This document shows, in pieces, positions 27,863-37,906 of a DNA stretch of 64,000 nucleotides (position 1 is the first letter of the stretch; each line of letters begins with the position of its first letter). The notes beneath the pieces were generated by a model. The model did no database searches and was not told the origin of the DNA. It saw only the letters and a list, made by a program, of their open reading frames with translations. The stretch comes from Phycisphaerales bacterium (GTDB lineage: Bacteria > Planctomycetota > Phycisphaerae > SM23-33): the NCBI GenBank assembly GCA_018644725.1, contig JABGPZ010000048.1, forward strand, positions 1 through 64,000. Reading direction: 5' to 3'. The position numbers were made by a program, and so were the translations under genes.

Positions 27863-28482
27863 GCCGCACCCCCCTCTGACTGGGTCTCGAGGCGAGCGGC
27901 CCGTTTTTTCGCACCGATCATCAACGCCAGCATCGCCGCGTCAAACGCACACAACACGTTCAGCATGCCCGCGACACCAGTGTAGGCGTGGGCAATATTG
28001 TCTTCCGGATAGGTCAGCGCAATGCCGCGCTTGGCCAAACGCGCATCGATGGCCATTTGCTTGTTGGGCATGCGATCAACGAGCCGCCCGGCGGCCTCGA
28101 CAAACCCGGGCTCCGCGAGCAATTCGCGATAGACCTGGTCCTGGCGATACCAACCCACCAGCCCGTGCGCGCCACTGCCCATCTGAGCAAGGAACCAATA
28201 GGGCTCGCTCTGGCGGTCGACGGTCATCGTCCCACCCACGGCCACGCCGGTATAAAACAGCGCTGAAATCGCCACGAAGATAATCAGACCGCGCTTGACC
28301 TGACCAAGGAGCATGTGCCCCGCGCCGGGAATCAGCCACCCCAGCACCGCCGGCAACCCCCATTGAAACAGGGAGCGGCCTTGATCCGCCAACGCCCCGG
28401 CACCCTCACAAAGATGAGTGCCAGTGGACTTGGGATCGGATTGTTGTGTCGGTTTGGCCATGCTCTCCAATTGCGCCTTCAC
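27859..28482 (-). CDS. Membrane protein, DUF6677-like
   Basis: VLGWLIPGAGHMLLGQVKRGLIIF plus several TM segments. Confidence 0.65.
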   Translation of the reverse strand: MKAQLESMAKPTQQSDPKSTGTHLCEGAGALADQGRSLFQWGLPAVLGWLIPGAGHMLLGQVKRGLIIFVAISALFYTGVAVGGTMTVDRQSEPYWFLAQMGSGAHGLVGWYRQDQVYRELLAEPGFVEAAGRLVDRMPNKQMAIDARLAKRGIALTYPEDNIAHAYTGVAGMLNVLCAFDAAMLALMIGAKKRAARLETQSEGGAA

Positions 28483-28531
28483 CCAAACGGTGAGATTGTA
28501 ACGAACGTCCTATCTTCCAAATCGTATTGTT

Positions 28532-30664
28532 TTACTTCTTGACCTGGAAAGGTGATTTTGATTTCTTCGGGCGCGTGCCACGCGGGCCACGGCCTGTCGC
28601 GACCACCACATCGCCGGCCTCGGGGGCCATTTCTTCCTGCTCGCGGATGTGCTTGCGAATGATGACCTGTTCCAGTACGCCCGCGAACGTTGAGGCCATG
28701 ATGTAGAGGCACAGACCCGAGGGGGCCTTGTAGAAGAACATCAACATCATCACCGGCATCATGATTTTCATCATGTTCTGGTTGACTTTTTGCTCTGGGC
28801 TCGCCGTGGTGCTCGACATCGCCGGATTCAACTTCGACTGGAGGTACATCGCGAAGCACAGCAGCAGCGGCAGAAGGTTGAACGTGTTGCCGACGAAGCT
28901 GCTCTGGAGGCTCGCGGGCAGCACAAACAGGGCATCCGGCACGGACAGGTCCGTGATCCACACGGGCAGGAACTGCGCGTGACGCAGCGCCACTTCGGTA
29001 TTCAGGCCACTGAACAGCGCAATCCAGATCGGCATCTGAATGAACATCGGCAAGCAGCCCAGCATCTGTGCCGCGCCGACGCCGTGCTCTTTATTCAGCC
29101 GCATCATTTCCTGCTGCTGTTTGCGCGGGTCCTTTTTGTATTTCTCTTTGATCGCGTCGAGCTTGGGCTTGAGGATCGCCATCTTCTTCTGCATCGTCGC
29201 CATGGAGATCTGCGATTTCTTCGTCAGCGGGTGGAGGCACGCGCGAACGATGAGCACCAGCAGGATAATCGCCAGGCCATAGTTGCCGAAGAACAGGTTC
29301 ATCGCGAACACGCCCAGCAGCCACATCAGCCCGCGCACCAGCCATTCCCACGTGCAGAAGCAATTCTTCGTGGTCACCGACGAGGCGTATTGCAGGTCGC
29401 CATACAACGGGTTCGCGCTGAACAGCGTACGCAGTTTCGGCCCGCAGAACAGGTCCATCTTCATCGTCACGGTTGCGTCGGGGGCAATCGTCAGGTCGCG
29501 GAATTTCATCACGCCCATCCAGGCGCGCGGGGTCTTTTTCTCAGCCTCTTTGGACGCGAGGTCCTTAATCGGCTTGGCGAAATATTCAACGTTGTACGAA
29601 TCGATAGCGCTCTTGGAGCCCTTGGGCGGGATGAGGTAGAGATAGCTCGCAAAGAATTTGTTGGCCATGCCCGTCCAGACCACGTCGAGTTTTTCCATCC
29701 CGTCGTCGGTTTTCTTCTTGTCGAGACGATAGGCGAAGTACTGGTCCTTGAGGTGCTCCTCGGCCTCGTCGGCCGTCATGCCTGCCTCTTCCCACGCCGC
29801 GCGACGTTTCATAAAATAGGGCTTGGCCTTGTTGGGCAGGTAGGTCTCGAACAAACTGTTGTCTTCTCCAAGGTCGTCGAGTGCGCTCGCCGCCAGCTTT
29901 TTGGGAGTGATCACGCCGTCGGCACGCAGGCCGGACACGCTTTCGCGCATGTCGCTGCGGAGGTCTTCGGACGTCATCCCCAGCGGGCCAAGCTGGTCGA
30001 GGGTCAGCTTGATTTCTTCGCCCGTCTCATTGGTCACGTCGAGGGACACCTCGAGCGAGTGGCTGTTCTTGCGAAGGGTATAGGTCTTGCGGAGAGTGAG
30101 ATATTTTTGGGTATCGGCGCGGCCACCCTGGCGAACGACGACTTCGAACACGGCCGACTGGGCCGACTTGTCCGCCGTCTCGCTCTGGCTGGCCAGTCGC
30201 CATTTGGGCATGTATGCCAGCTCGTCGACCCCCGTGGCGTCCTGAACGATCTGCATTTCGCGCGTCGCCATCGAACGATGAATCGTGTTCTTCACCTGCA
30301 CGGGCGAAAGAAGTTTGTAGTGCCCTTCGCCGATTTCCTTGGGGGTTTCGCCCTTGGCGGCCTGGCGCTTGAGCGCGACGGTCTGATAGAAGTTCGTCAG
30401 GTAGGTCGACTCGATGGCCGCTTCGGCCGCCGTCAGGTTCACCTGCATCTTATAGCCCGCAGGGTCGGACGGGTCGAGCGAACCGAGCGTCGCGGTTTGG
30501 GGGGTCTTGACGTTTGCAAGCAGGGTGTCCACGGTCGTTGCCAGCGCCTGGCGCTTAGGCGAGTCGGCCTTGGGCGCGTCGTCGCTTCCCATGAAATACT
30601 GAAAGGCCATAAAGATCAGGCCGAAAATCAGCAACGTCGTAAAGAGTGATTTGAGTTGTTCCAC
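28532..30664 (-). CDS. yidC: Membrane protein insertase YidC
   Basis: N-terminal TM, large periplasmic domain, NYGLAIILLVLIVRACLHPLTKKSQISMATMQKKMAILKPKLDAIKEKYK, GCLPMFIQMPIWIALF. Confidence 0.97.
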   Translation of the reverse strand: MEQLKSLFTTLLIFGLIFMAFQYFMGSDDAPKADSPKRQALATTVDTLLANVKTPQTATLGSLDPSDPAGYKMQVNLTAAEAAIESTYLTNFYQTVALKRQAAKGETPKEIGEGHYKLLSPVQVKNTIHRSMATREMQIVQDATGVDELAYMPKWRLASQSETADKSAQSAVFEVVVRQGGRADTQKYLTLRKTYTLRKNSHSLEVSLDVTNETGEEIKLTLDQLGPLGMTSEDLRSDMRESVSGLRADGVITPKKLAASALDDLGEDNSLFETYLPNKAKPYFMKRRAAWEEAGMTADEAEEHLKDQYFAYRLDKKKTDDGMEKLDVVWTGMANKFFASYLYLIPPKGSKSAIDSYNVEYFAKPIKDLASKEAEKKTPRAWMGVMKFRDLTIAPDATVTMKMDLFCGPKLRTLFSANPLYGDLQYASSVTTKNCFCTWEWLVRGLMWLLGVFAMNLFFGNYGLAIILLVLIVRACLHPLTKKSQISMATMQKKMAILKPKLDAIKEKYKKDPRKQQQEMMRLNKEHGVGAAQMLGCLPMFIQMPIWIALFSGLNTEVALRHAQFLPVWITDLSVPDALFVLPASLQSSFVGNTFNLLPLLLCFAMYLQSKLNPAMSSTTASPEQKVNQNMMKIMMPVMMLMFFYKAPSGLCLYIMASTFAGVLEQVIIRKHIREQEEMAPEAGDVVVATGRGPRGTRPKKSKSPFQVKK

Positions 30665-30701
30665 AACGGGCTCCTGGGTTATCTACACGGTTGATGGTTG
30701 G

Positions 30702-31277
30702 TCAGGAAGCGCTCAAAAGCGCTTCGGCGGCAGCGAGAATCTCGACGACCTCGGCCATGCGTCCGACACCACTGGTGCCGCACGCCAAATGCCCCTCGGC
30801 CGGGCCCACCAAGTGGACACCGTCTTCGAGAAGCGTTGCACGGTTGCGCTGGGTCGCGGGCGCGTCCCACATGCGCGTATTCATCGCCGGGGCAAGAAGA
30901 ATCTCACAGCTGCCCTGTGCGCTCAGTGCGAGTGTCGAGACCACGTCATCGGCAATGCCGTTGGCGAGCTTGGCCATGCAATTCGCCGTCGCGGGCGCAA
31001 TCAGCACGAGGTCCGCGCGGTCACTGAGGGCGATGTGCTCGGGGCGATGGGTCTCGACGCGGTCGAACACGCCCAGATGCACCGGGCGATTGGTGAGCAC
31101 TTCCAGCGTCAGCGGCGCGAGAAATTCCCGCGCAGCCTGGGTCATGGCACACGTTACACCCGCGCCGCGCTGGGTAAGCTTCGACGCGAGGTCGGCCACC
31201 TTGTAGCATGCGATGCCGCCGGTGAGGCAGAGAAGAATCTCTTTGCCCTCCAGCGTATGGGTCGACGGGTTGCTCAT
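30702..31277 (-). CDS. Phosphopantothenoylcysteine decarboxylase domain flavoprotein (CoaC only)
   Basis: ILLCLTGGIACYKVADLASKL, LAPAMNTRMWDAPATQRN, GPAEGHLACGTSGVGRM. No CoaB domain fused. Confidence 0.9.
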   Translation of the reverse strand: MSNPSTHTLEGKEILLCLTGGIACYKVADLASKLTQRGAGVTCAMTQAAREFLAPLTLEVLTNRPVHLGVFDRVETHRPEHIALSDRADLVLIAPATANCMAKLANGIADDVVSTLALSAQGSCEILLAPAMNTRMWDAPATQRNRATLLEDGVHLVGPAEGHLACGTSGVGRMAEVVEILAAAEALLSAS

Positions 31278-31295
31278 GCGAGTCTCCTGAGACGC

Positions 31296-31526
31296 TTACT
31301 TCAGCTTCGAGGGCGGAGTGATGTCCGACGCGTCATAGTCGATGGAAATCTTGTCCTGCAAGATCTCTTCGATGACGAGTTCGATACGGGTCATGCCCGG
31401 TTCGCGCTCCACGAGGGGCTTGGCGCCCTGGAGGATTTCGCCGAGACGACGTTGGATCAGCGCGGTCAGTTTGAACTTGCCGCCAACTTTGTGAATAATT
31501 TCTTCGCTTTTAAGGGCTTCGATCAT
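31296..31526 (-). CDS. rpoZ: RNA polymerase omega subunit
   Basis: Small RpoZ-like protein between gmk and coaC homologues (conserved gene order). Confidence 0.7.
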   Translation of the reverse strand: MIEALKSEEIIHKVGGKFKLTALIQRRLGEILQGAKPLVEREPGMTRIELVIEEILQDKISIDYDASDITPPSKLK

Positions 31527-31560
31527 GAGTAGGGTCTCCTGAAGAGGGATCGTGTAGGTG

Positions 31561-32139
31561 TTAGGTCAACGCGACTTCGAGAAGTGCGCCGATGGCGTCT
31601 TCGAGGACGTCGTTGATGATTTCAATGGTGTAGACGCCCGAGGTTCGGGCGGTATCGAGTTCCCAGTGGGCCTTGCTGAGGCGCCGCTGGAGGGTTTCTT
31701 GGTCTTCGGTGCCCCGGCCTGTAAGTCGCGCGTCGAGTTCCTCTTTGGAGGGAGGAGCGATCAGCACGAATGTTGCGCCGGGGCATTTGTCTGCGACGGC
31801 GAGGCCGCCTTGGATGTCGATTTCCAGCAGGACTGTTTTTCCTTCGGCGCGCGCCTGGTTCACCGGCCCGGCCGGCGTGCCATAGTAGTTGCCGAAGACG
31901 TCTGCATGTTCCAGCAATTCGCCCGCCTCGATCATCGCCTCGAACGCCTCACGGCCAACGAAGTGGTAATCGCGGCCATCGATCTCGCCCTCGCGCGGCT
32001 GACGCGTTGTGGCCGAGACGCTGTAGACGACGCGGCCTTCGCTGCGGGCAATCACTTCGCGGTCGACGGTGGACTTGCCCACGCCCGAAGGCCCGGACAC
32101 CACCAACAGCTTGCCGGATTGATTCGCGGTGTTCGTCAT
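31561..32139 (-). CDS. gmk: Guanylate kinase
   Basis: LLVVSGPSGVGKSTV, YSVSATTRQPREGEIDGRDYHFV. Confidence 0.97.
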   Translation of the reverse strand: MTNTANQSGKLLVVSGPSGVGKSTVDREVIARSEGRVVYSVSATTRQPREGEIDGRDYHFVGREAFEAMIEAGELLEHADVFGNYYGTPAGPVNQARAEGKTVLLEIDIQGGLAVADKCPGATFVLIAPPSKEELDARLTGRGTEDQETLQRRLSKAHWELDTARTSGVYTIEIINDVLEDAIGALLEVALT

Positions 32140-33017
32140 TCGATGTTGGCGGCTTGTTCTTTGATGCGGTCGATGGCGGCTTTGATGTCGACCACGCGCT
32201 GGGCGATGTCAACGTCGACGCTCTTGGAGCCGATGGTGTTGGCTTCGCGGAGGAGTTCCTGTGCGAGGAAATCGAGCTTGCGCCCGACGGCCTTGTCGGA
32301 GTTGACCATGCGGCGGAATTCCTTGAGGTGCTGCTTAAGGCGCACGAGTTCTTCGGTGATGTCGCTGCGTTCGGCCATCAGGGCGACCTCGCGGGCGAGG
32401 ATGTCCTGGTCGATGTCGACGCGGGCTTTTTCGGTCATCTCGGCGACGCGCGTCGAGAGACGTTCGTAGTACGCATCAACGATCTGGTTGCCGTGGGCGG
32501 CGATTGCCTCGAGGTGCGACTCGATCAGATCGATGTGTCCGGTCAGCTCTTCGCCAAGGGCTGTACCCTCCACGCCGCGCATCTCGATGAGGTTGTCGAT
32601 GGCTTCGTCGAGCGTCTTGGCGACGGAGGCCGCAATGGCCTCGGCCACGTCCGACGTCTCCGGCGAACGCATCACGCCCGGCAACTGCAGCAACGTCGCG
32701 AGGTCAATGCGGTAGGTCGGATTGGGGTCCGACTCGATCTCCCGCAACTGGCGAAGGTACTGCTCGAGGGCGGTGGTGTTGATCTCGGCGACGTTTTTCT
32801 CGTCGCTGAGAGTCACCCGCAACGCCAACGAAACACTGCCGCGCGTCAGCCGACGGCGGAGAGTCTGTTCGCAGGGAGCTTCCAGCGCCGAGACCATTTC
32901 CCCCATGCGCTGGGAGATTTTGAGATAGCGGTTGTTCACCGACTTGATCTCAATGGTAAACTCGACACCGTCGCAATTGCCGCTCGCGCGGCCAAAGCCT
33001 GTCATCGACTTGATCAT
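32136..33017 (-). CDS. yicC: YicC family endoribonuclease
   Basis: IKSMTGFGRA start; C-terminal KLDFLAQELLREANTIGSKS. Confidence 0.97.
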   Translation of the reverse strand: MIKSMTGFGRASGNCDGVEFTIEIKSVNNRYLKISQRMGEMVSALEAPCEQTLRRRLTRGSVSLALRVTLSDEKNVAEINTTALEQYLRQLREIESDPNPTYRIDLATLLQLPGVMRSPETSDVAEAIAASVAKTLDEAIDNLIEMRGVEGTALGEELTGHIDLIESHLEAIAAHGNQIVDAYYERLSTRVAEMTEKARVDIDQDILAREVALMAERSDITEELVRLKQHLKEFRRMVNSDKAVGRKLDFLAQELLREANTIGSKSVDVDIAQRVVDIKAAIDRIKEQAANIE

Positions 33018-33047
33018 AAGTATGCCTTTTCGCGCTCAGCGCGGAAA

Positions 33048-33722
33048 CTAGTTGCTTGTCGCGTCCGCGGCCGCTTCCGTTGCTTCGACGGCTTCGGCCT
33101 TGACCTCTTCCACACCCTTTGCAGCTTCGGCCTTCGCCGCTTCTACAATTTTGGTTGTTTCGGTTGCTTCGGCGTCATCGGTTTCGACCTCGACGGCCTC
33201 GACCACGACGGGATAGGAAATCGCAGTCGCCTCGGACGTGGCCCAGCGCTTGCGGAACGCGCGCGCATTGAGCGTGTAGCCCGTCTGGAGCTTCACGCGC
33301 TTCTTGCGGTCATAGGACTCACTCTTTTCGGTGGGGTCCTTGAGCGGGTTTTTCTTCCCGTCCTTGTTGAGGGTCTTGGTCTTGGTGTAATAGATATTCG
33401 CGCCGAGGGTCAAGCTGGTCAGCTCGATCGTGGCCGAAGACTTCTCCTTGGTTTCGCTGACGATCTTGGCCGTCACTGGCGCAACGTCGCCCGTCGGCAC
33501 GCTTGCGCGCGCAACGAGTGTCATGGAAATCGTCAGGCCGAGGAACAGGACCGTCAGAACGATTGTCGCCCAGGTCAGCGCGTCGCCCGTGCGAGTGCCG
33601 AAGGCTTGGCTGCCGCCGCCGAACGCGCCCGACAGGCCGCCGCCGCGACCCTTTTGGATCAGGACGATGCCGATCAGAAGCAAGCTGACGATCACCAGCA
33701 GAATACCGAGAAATGATAGCAT
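33048..33722 (-). CDS. secG: SecG with long C-terminal extension
   Basis: VLIQKGRGGGLSGAFGGGSQAFGTRTGDALTWATIVLTVLFLGLTI; ~140-residue Ala/Glu-rich tail. Confidence 0.9.
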   Translation of the reverse strand: MLSFLGILLVIVSLLLIGIVLIQKGRGGGLSGAFGGGSQAFGTRTGDALTWATIVLTVLFLGLTISMTLVARASVPTGDVAPVTAKIVSETKEKSSATIELTSLTLGANIYYTKTKTLNKDGKKNPLKDPTEKSESYDRKKRVKLQTGYTLNARAFRKRWATSEATAISYPVVVEAVEVETDDAEATETTKIVEAAKAEAAKGVEEVKAEAVEATEAAADATSN

Positions 33723-33807
33723 TGCAGTGTCTCCATCTATAGAGGATTGAAATCAGAGTGATGTCTCCCCCACGCCGCAGCGACGCGAGGGAGCGTGAAT
33801 GTGTGTC

Positions 33808-34581
33808 TTACTTGGCCGCTTCGGCAACGCCGGCTGTGATCAGCGCGGTGAAGTCTTCGACCTTGAGGCTCGCGCCACCGATGAGGCCGCCGTCGACGTC
33901 AGGCTGGGCGAGAAGGTTTTCCACGTTGCCGGGGTTCATCGAACCGCCATACTGGATGCGCGTCGCGTCAGCAACTTCGGCGCCGAACATGTCCGCGAGA
34001 ATGCTCCGCACATAGGCGTGGGCTTCCTGCGCCTGGTCGGGGGTCGCCACTTCGCCGGTGCCAATCGCCCAGACGGGCTCATACGCGATGGTAATGGTCG
34101 CCATCTGCTCAGCGGTCACGCCCGCGAGGCCCTTGCGGAGCTGGCGTTCGTTCACGGCGTTGGTCTCGCCGGCTTTGCGCTCTTCGAGCAGCTCGCCAAT
34201 CGCGAGGATCACCTGCAGGCCGTCGGCGAGTGCCTTCTGGACCTTGGTGTTGATCAGTTCGTCGGTTTCACCAAAGATGTGACGACGTTCGCTGTGGCCG
34301 AGGAGGACCATCGTCGCGCCGCAATCTTTGATCATGTCGCCAGAGATCTCAGCGGTGAACGCGCCCTTGGGCTCGAAGTACATGTTCTGTGCGCCAACCT
34401 GGAAGTTGCTGCCGGCGGCGTTGGCCGCGGTCGCGCCAAGGTAGCAAGCGGGGACAAACGCGCCAAATTCGACGGTGTCGATGCCCGCGAGGGTTTCCTT
34501 GAGGCCCGCGACGAGCGCTGCGCCCGACTCGAGGGTGGTGTTCATTTTCCAGTTACCAGCGATGAAAATTTTGCGTGCCAT
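33808..34581 (-). CDS. tpiA: Triosephosphate isomerase
   Basis: IAGNWKMN, LLGHSERR, AYEPVWAIGTG, YGGSMNPGN. Confidence 0.98.
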   Translation of the reverse strand: MARKIFIAGNWKMNTTLESGAALVAGLKETLAGIDTVEFGAFVPACYLGATAANAAGSNFQVGAQNMYFEPKGAFTAEISGDMIKDCGATMVLLGHSERRHIFGETDELINTKVQKALADGLQVILAIGELLEERKAGETNAVNERQLRKGLAGVTAEQMATITIAYEPVWAIGTGEVATPDQAQEAHAYVRSILADMFGAEVADATRIQYGGSMNPGNVENLLAQPDVDGGLIGGASLKVEDFTALITAGVAEAAK

Positions 34582-34638
34582 GATTCAGATTCCTTTGTCT
34601 ATGGGGAAAGTGTGTTGTGTGTTATATGCTGTCGAGAG

Positions 34639-35733
34639 TTATACGGTTCCCATCGCGCGGGGATAGCTCCCGAGGATGAGCAGTTCTTTGCAGAAGGTTT
34701 GGAGTTCTTCAATCGCGCCGCGAAGGTTGTCGTTGTCGCGGTGCCCTTCGCAGTCCGCGAAGAAGAAGTATTCCCAATTCGCGCGCCGGGACGGGCGCGA
34801 ACCGATGTTCGTGAGGTTCACTTCCCACCGCGCGAAGATATTCAGCGTTTCCGCCAACGCGCCGACCTGATGGTTCGTGGAGAACAGAACCGAGGTTTTG
34901 TCCTTGCCCGTGCGATTGGCGGGATCTTTGGCGATCACGATGAAGCGCGTCTGGTTGTTGACGTTGTCTTCGATGTTGGGGAAGACGATTTTGAGGTTGT
35001 AGAGTTCCGCCGCCATTTCCGAACCGATCGCAGCGAGGTTGGACTCGTTGGAGGCCATCTCGGCCGCGCGGGCACTCGATGCAACGGGGACCAGCTCTGC
35101 ACCGGACAGGCCCGTCGACAGCCAGTTGCGACACTGGGCGAAGACTTCGGGCTTGGACGCGACGAAGCGAATGTCTTCCGGCGGGCAGTTCGCCAGCAGG
35201 TTGTGGTGAATCTCGACGAGGACCTCGGCGATGATGTGCACCGGCCGGCCAATGAAGCTGTCGAGCGTGTCGATCACGCCGCCGCCGAGGGAATTTTCGA
35301 TCGGGACAATGCCCAAATCGCAGTGCCCAGCGAGGACTTCGTCGAATACGCCGCGGATGTCTGGCAGGGGCATGTGCTCGACCGACGCGCCAAATTTCCG
35401 CATCGATGCGATGTGGCTGAAGCTGCCCTCGGGGCCGAGGAAGCCTACGCGCTGGGGCCGTTCGAGCGCGAACGAGCCGCTCATCAATTCGCGGTAGATC
35501 GCCTGAAGCGTTTTTGCCGGCAGGGGGCCCTTGTTCAGACTATTAATGCGGTTCAGCACCGCATGTTCACGGTCCGGCGCATAAATCGGCGTGCCGTCGT
35601 TTTGTTTGACCGCGCCCACGGAAACGACAACCTTCGCGCGTTCGTTGAGGGTCTGGACAATGTCCTGATCCAGCTCATCGATCTTCTTGCGCAATTCCGC
35701 AAGGCTCAGATTGTCATACTTCGTGTCGCCCAT
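34639..35733 (-). CDS. pheA: Bifunctional chorismate mutase/prephenate dehydratase
   Basis: N-terminal chorismate mutase helix; VGFLGPEGSFSHIA, GIVPIENSLGG; C-terminal ACT domain. Confidence 0.95.
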   Translation of the reverse strand: MGDTKYDNLSLAELRKKIDELDQDIVQTLNERAKVVVSVGAVKQNDGTPIYAPDREHAVLNRINSLNKGPLPAKTLQAIYRELMSGSFALERPQRVGFLGPEGSFSHIASMRKFGASVEHMPLPDIRGVFDEVLAGHCDLGIVPIENSLGGGVIDTLDSFIGRPVHIIAEVLVEIHHNLLANCPPEDIRFVASKPEVFAQCRNWLSTGLSGAELVPVASSARAAEMASNESNLAAIGSEMAAELYNLKIVFPNIEDNVNNQTRFIVIAKDPANRTGKDKTSVLFSTNHQVGALAETLNIFARWEVNLTNIGSRPSRRANWEYFFFADCEGHRDNDNLRGAIEELQTFCKELLILGSYPRAMGTV

Positions 35734-36282
35734 GAGGGTCCTTTCGCCCCGATGCCACATCCCACGGATACGCCAAGCGCACCGCGTTAAGCAGCAAAGC
35801 AGGAAATCTTTGTCTATTATGCCATTTCTGCGCATAAATTGGCCGCAGAAACCAGTGGGAGACTGTACCGCGAAACCCCCGATTCGTCAACCCTTTTTTT
35901 GTTTTTCATAGAGCCGTGCGGGGAATTGTTGGGCGGGAGGAATCAAGCTTTGTATAGAACCTCAGGTTTCCCTACAGATGGAATGAACACGATGAGATTG
36001 TTTCTGTTTGCTTGTGTGAATTGAGGCCCAAAGGCCGTTCGTCCGGAGGTCGATTTTGCATACTACATAATAGAACGCAAACCCGAGAAATGGAGGCGGC
36101 CGTCCTTTGGCCTCTTTCCCTTTTCATTTTCAGGCATCTGTCCCCTTTTTCCCTCCTGCGAGAACCGCGAGACCCGAAATCTCCAGCCCATTCTTTTCAC
36201 AGACCAAAACCGCAAGCCGTTTCGATCTTCTCCTCCCAGCCCGCCAATTCTGAGAGAGAATAAAAAAGAGAGGGAAAACCTA

Positions 36283-36310
36283 TTGCAATTGTGAGGAAAT
36301 GTGCTATACT
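36283..36310 (+). promoter_or_regulatory. Sigma-70 promoter for the small basic protein gene
   Basis: TTGCAA-N16-TATACT upstream of 36387. Confidence 0.65.
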
Positions 36311-36386
36311 TCTCGCCCTTATGACTCCGGGAGGAGTCTCGACTGATTGATAGACACCAGATAATTCTGCTTTTGGAGAGATAAAC

Positions 36387-36608
36387 ATGACCATTGATGC
36401 AAGCCTGAAAGTCAAGAGTGGCCTCACCGGCCGTCGCAGCGTTCTCACCCGCGCCGAGCGCATCGAAAAGATGATCGATGCTGGCACGTTCAACCCCGAA
36501 GCCGACGACGCGAGCGCCTTTGGTCTGCCGAAGATGCGCACCATCCGCCCCAAGGCTGGCGGCAAGAAGAAAAAGGCCGAGAAGACCGACGAAGCCACCG
36601 AAGAGTAA
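36387..36608 (+). CDS. Small basic protein, TIGR04137-like (PVC group)
   Basis: MTIDASLKVKSGLTGRRSVLTRAERIEKMIDAGTFNP...FGLPKMRTIRPK plus Lys-rich tail. Confidence 0.88.
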   Translation: MTIDASLKVKSGLTGRRSVLTRAERIEKMIDAGTFNPEADDASAFGLPKMRTIRPKAGGKKKKAEKTDEATEE

Positions 36609-36659
36609 ATCTTCTGTCGCTCCGAGCTTGCAGCCCAGAGCAGACTGTGATACAACATT

Positions 36660-36695
36660 GGCCGCGACAGGAACTCCCTGTCGTGGTCATTTTTT
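36660..36695 (+). terminator. Intrinsic terminator after the small basic protein gene
   Basis: GGCCGCGACAGG-AACTC-CCTGTCGTGGTC followed by ATTTTTT. Confidence 0.8.
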
Positions 36696-36723
36696 ATGCC
36701 GCCCCCATTCATAGGAATCAGAC

Positions 36724-37833
36724 ATGGACACCTATCAAATCGCATCCCGCATGGACAAGCTCGACGCCTCGGGCATTCGCAAGGTGTTCGACCTCGCGGC
36801 CAAGATGAAAGACCCGATCAACCTTTCGATCGGCCAGCCGGACTTTGACGTTCCCGAGAATCTCAAGCAGGTCGCCATGGACGCCATTGCGGCCGGGCAA
36901 AATCGATACACCCAGACCCAAGGTACCGCCGACCTTCGCGCAGCCATCGTCAAGCGCTGCGAAACCGAATTCGGCTGGACCGACGCACCCGACCGGCCGA
37001 TGCTGGTGACCTCGGGCGTGTCCGGCGGGTTGCTGCTGGCGGTGCTGGCGACGGTCAACCCCGGCGACGAAGTTGTCATCGCCGATCCCTACTTCGTGAT
37101 GTACACCCATCTGATCCACCTCGCCGGCGGCGTGCCCGTACTCGTGGACACCTATCCCGATTTCCAGCTGACGGCCGAGCGCATCGCGCCGCACATCACC
37201 GACCGCACCCGCATGGTGATCCTCAACACGCCCTCGAACCCGACCGGCACGGTGATGCCCGCGAGCGAGCTACAGGCCATCGCCGATCTCTGCCGCCAGC
37301 ACAAACTGCTGGTCCTCAGCGACGAAATCTATAACGACTTCTGCTACGACGGCGAGTTCGCCAGCTTCGCGAACTACTATGAAGACACGCTGCTGCTGCG
37401 CGGGTTCAGCAAATCCCACGCGATGACCGGCTGGCGTGTAGGCTGGGCGACTGGCCCGGCGGCGATCCTCGAAAAAATGACCATGCTCCAGCAATACACC
37501 TTCGTCTGCGCGCCCTCGATGGCCCAGGCGGCCGCAGCCGTCGCGATGGAAACCCCCATCGACGACCACGTCGCCAGCTTCGCGCGGCGGCGAGACATGG
37601 TGTTCGATGCCCTCGGCGACTGGGGCCTGGCCAAGCCCGGCGGCGCGTTCTATGCGTTCGTGCCCGCTCCCGGCGGCAATGCGACCGAATTCGTCACCCG
37701 CGCAATCGACAACAACGTGCTGGTGATCCCCGGTAGCGTATTCAGCGCGAAAGATACCCACTTCCGCATCAGCTTCGCCACGGCCGAGGACAAACTCGCC
37801 CAAGGCCTCGACATCCTCAAGTCACTGGCATAG
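36724..37833 (+). CDS. Class I/II pyridoxal-phosphate aminotransferase
   Basis: LNTPSNPTGTVM, LSDEIYNDFCYDG, RGFSKSHAMTGWRVGW. Confidence 0.95.
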   Translation: MDTYQIASRMDKLDASGIRKVFDLAAKMKDPINLSIGQPDFDVPENLKQVAMDAIAAGQNRYTQTQGTADLRAAIVKRCETEFGWTDAPDRPMLVTSGVSGGLLLAVLATVNPGDEVVIADPYFVMYTHLIHLAGGVPVLVDTYPDFQLTAERIAPHITDRTRMVILNTPSNPTGTVMPASELQAIADLCRQHKLLVLSDEIYNDFCYDGEFASFANYYEDTLLLRGFSKSHAMTGWRVGWATGPAAILEKMTMLQQYTFVCAPSMAQAAAAVAMETPIDDHVASFARRRDMVFDALGDWGLAKPGGAFYAFVPAPGGNATEFVTRAIDNNVLVIPGSVFSAKDTHFRISFATAEDKLAQGLDILKSLA

Positions 37834-37906
37834 CCGAAGGCGCGAAAAGCAACCACAACGTAACCACGATGATACAATCGCAGGCAATCGACAAAAGGGA
37901 ACCGCG

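Noticed and set aside
28790-30649. 619-residue plus-strand ORF antisense to yidC
   Set aside because: Mirror of yidC codon bias; no domain features.
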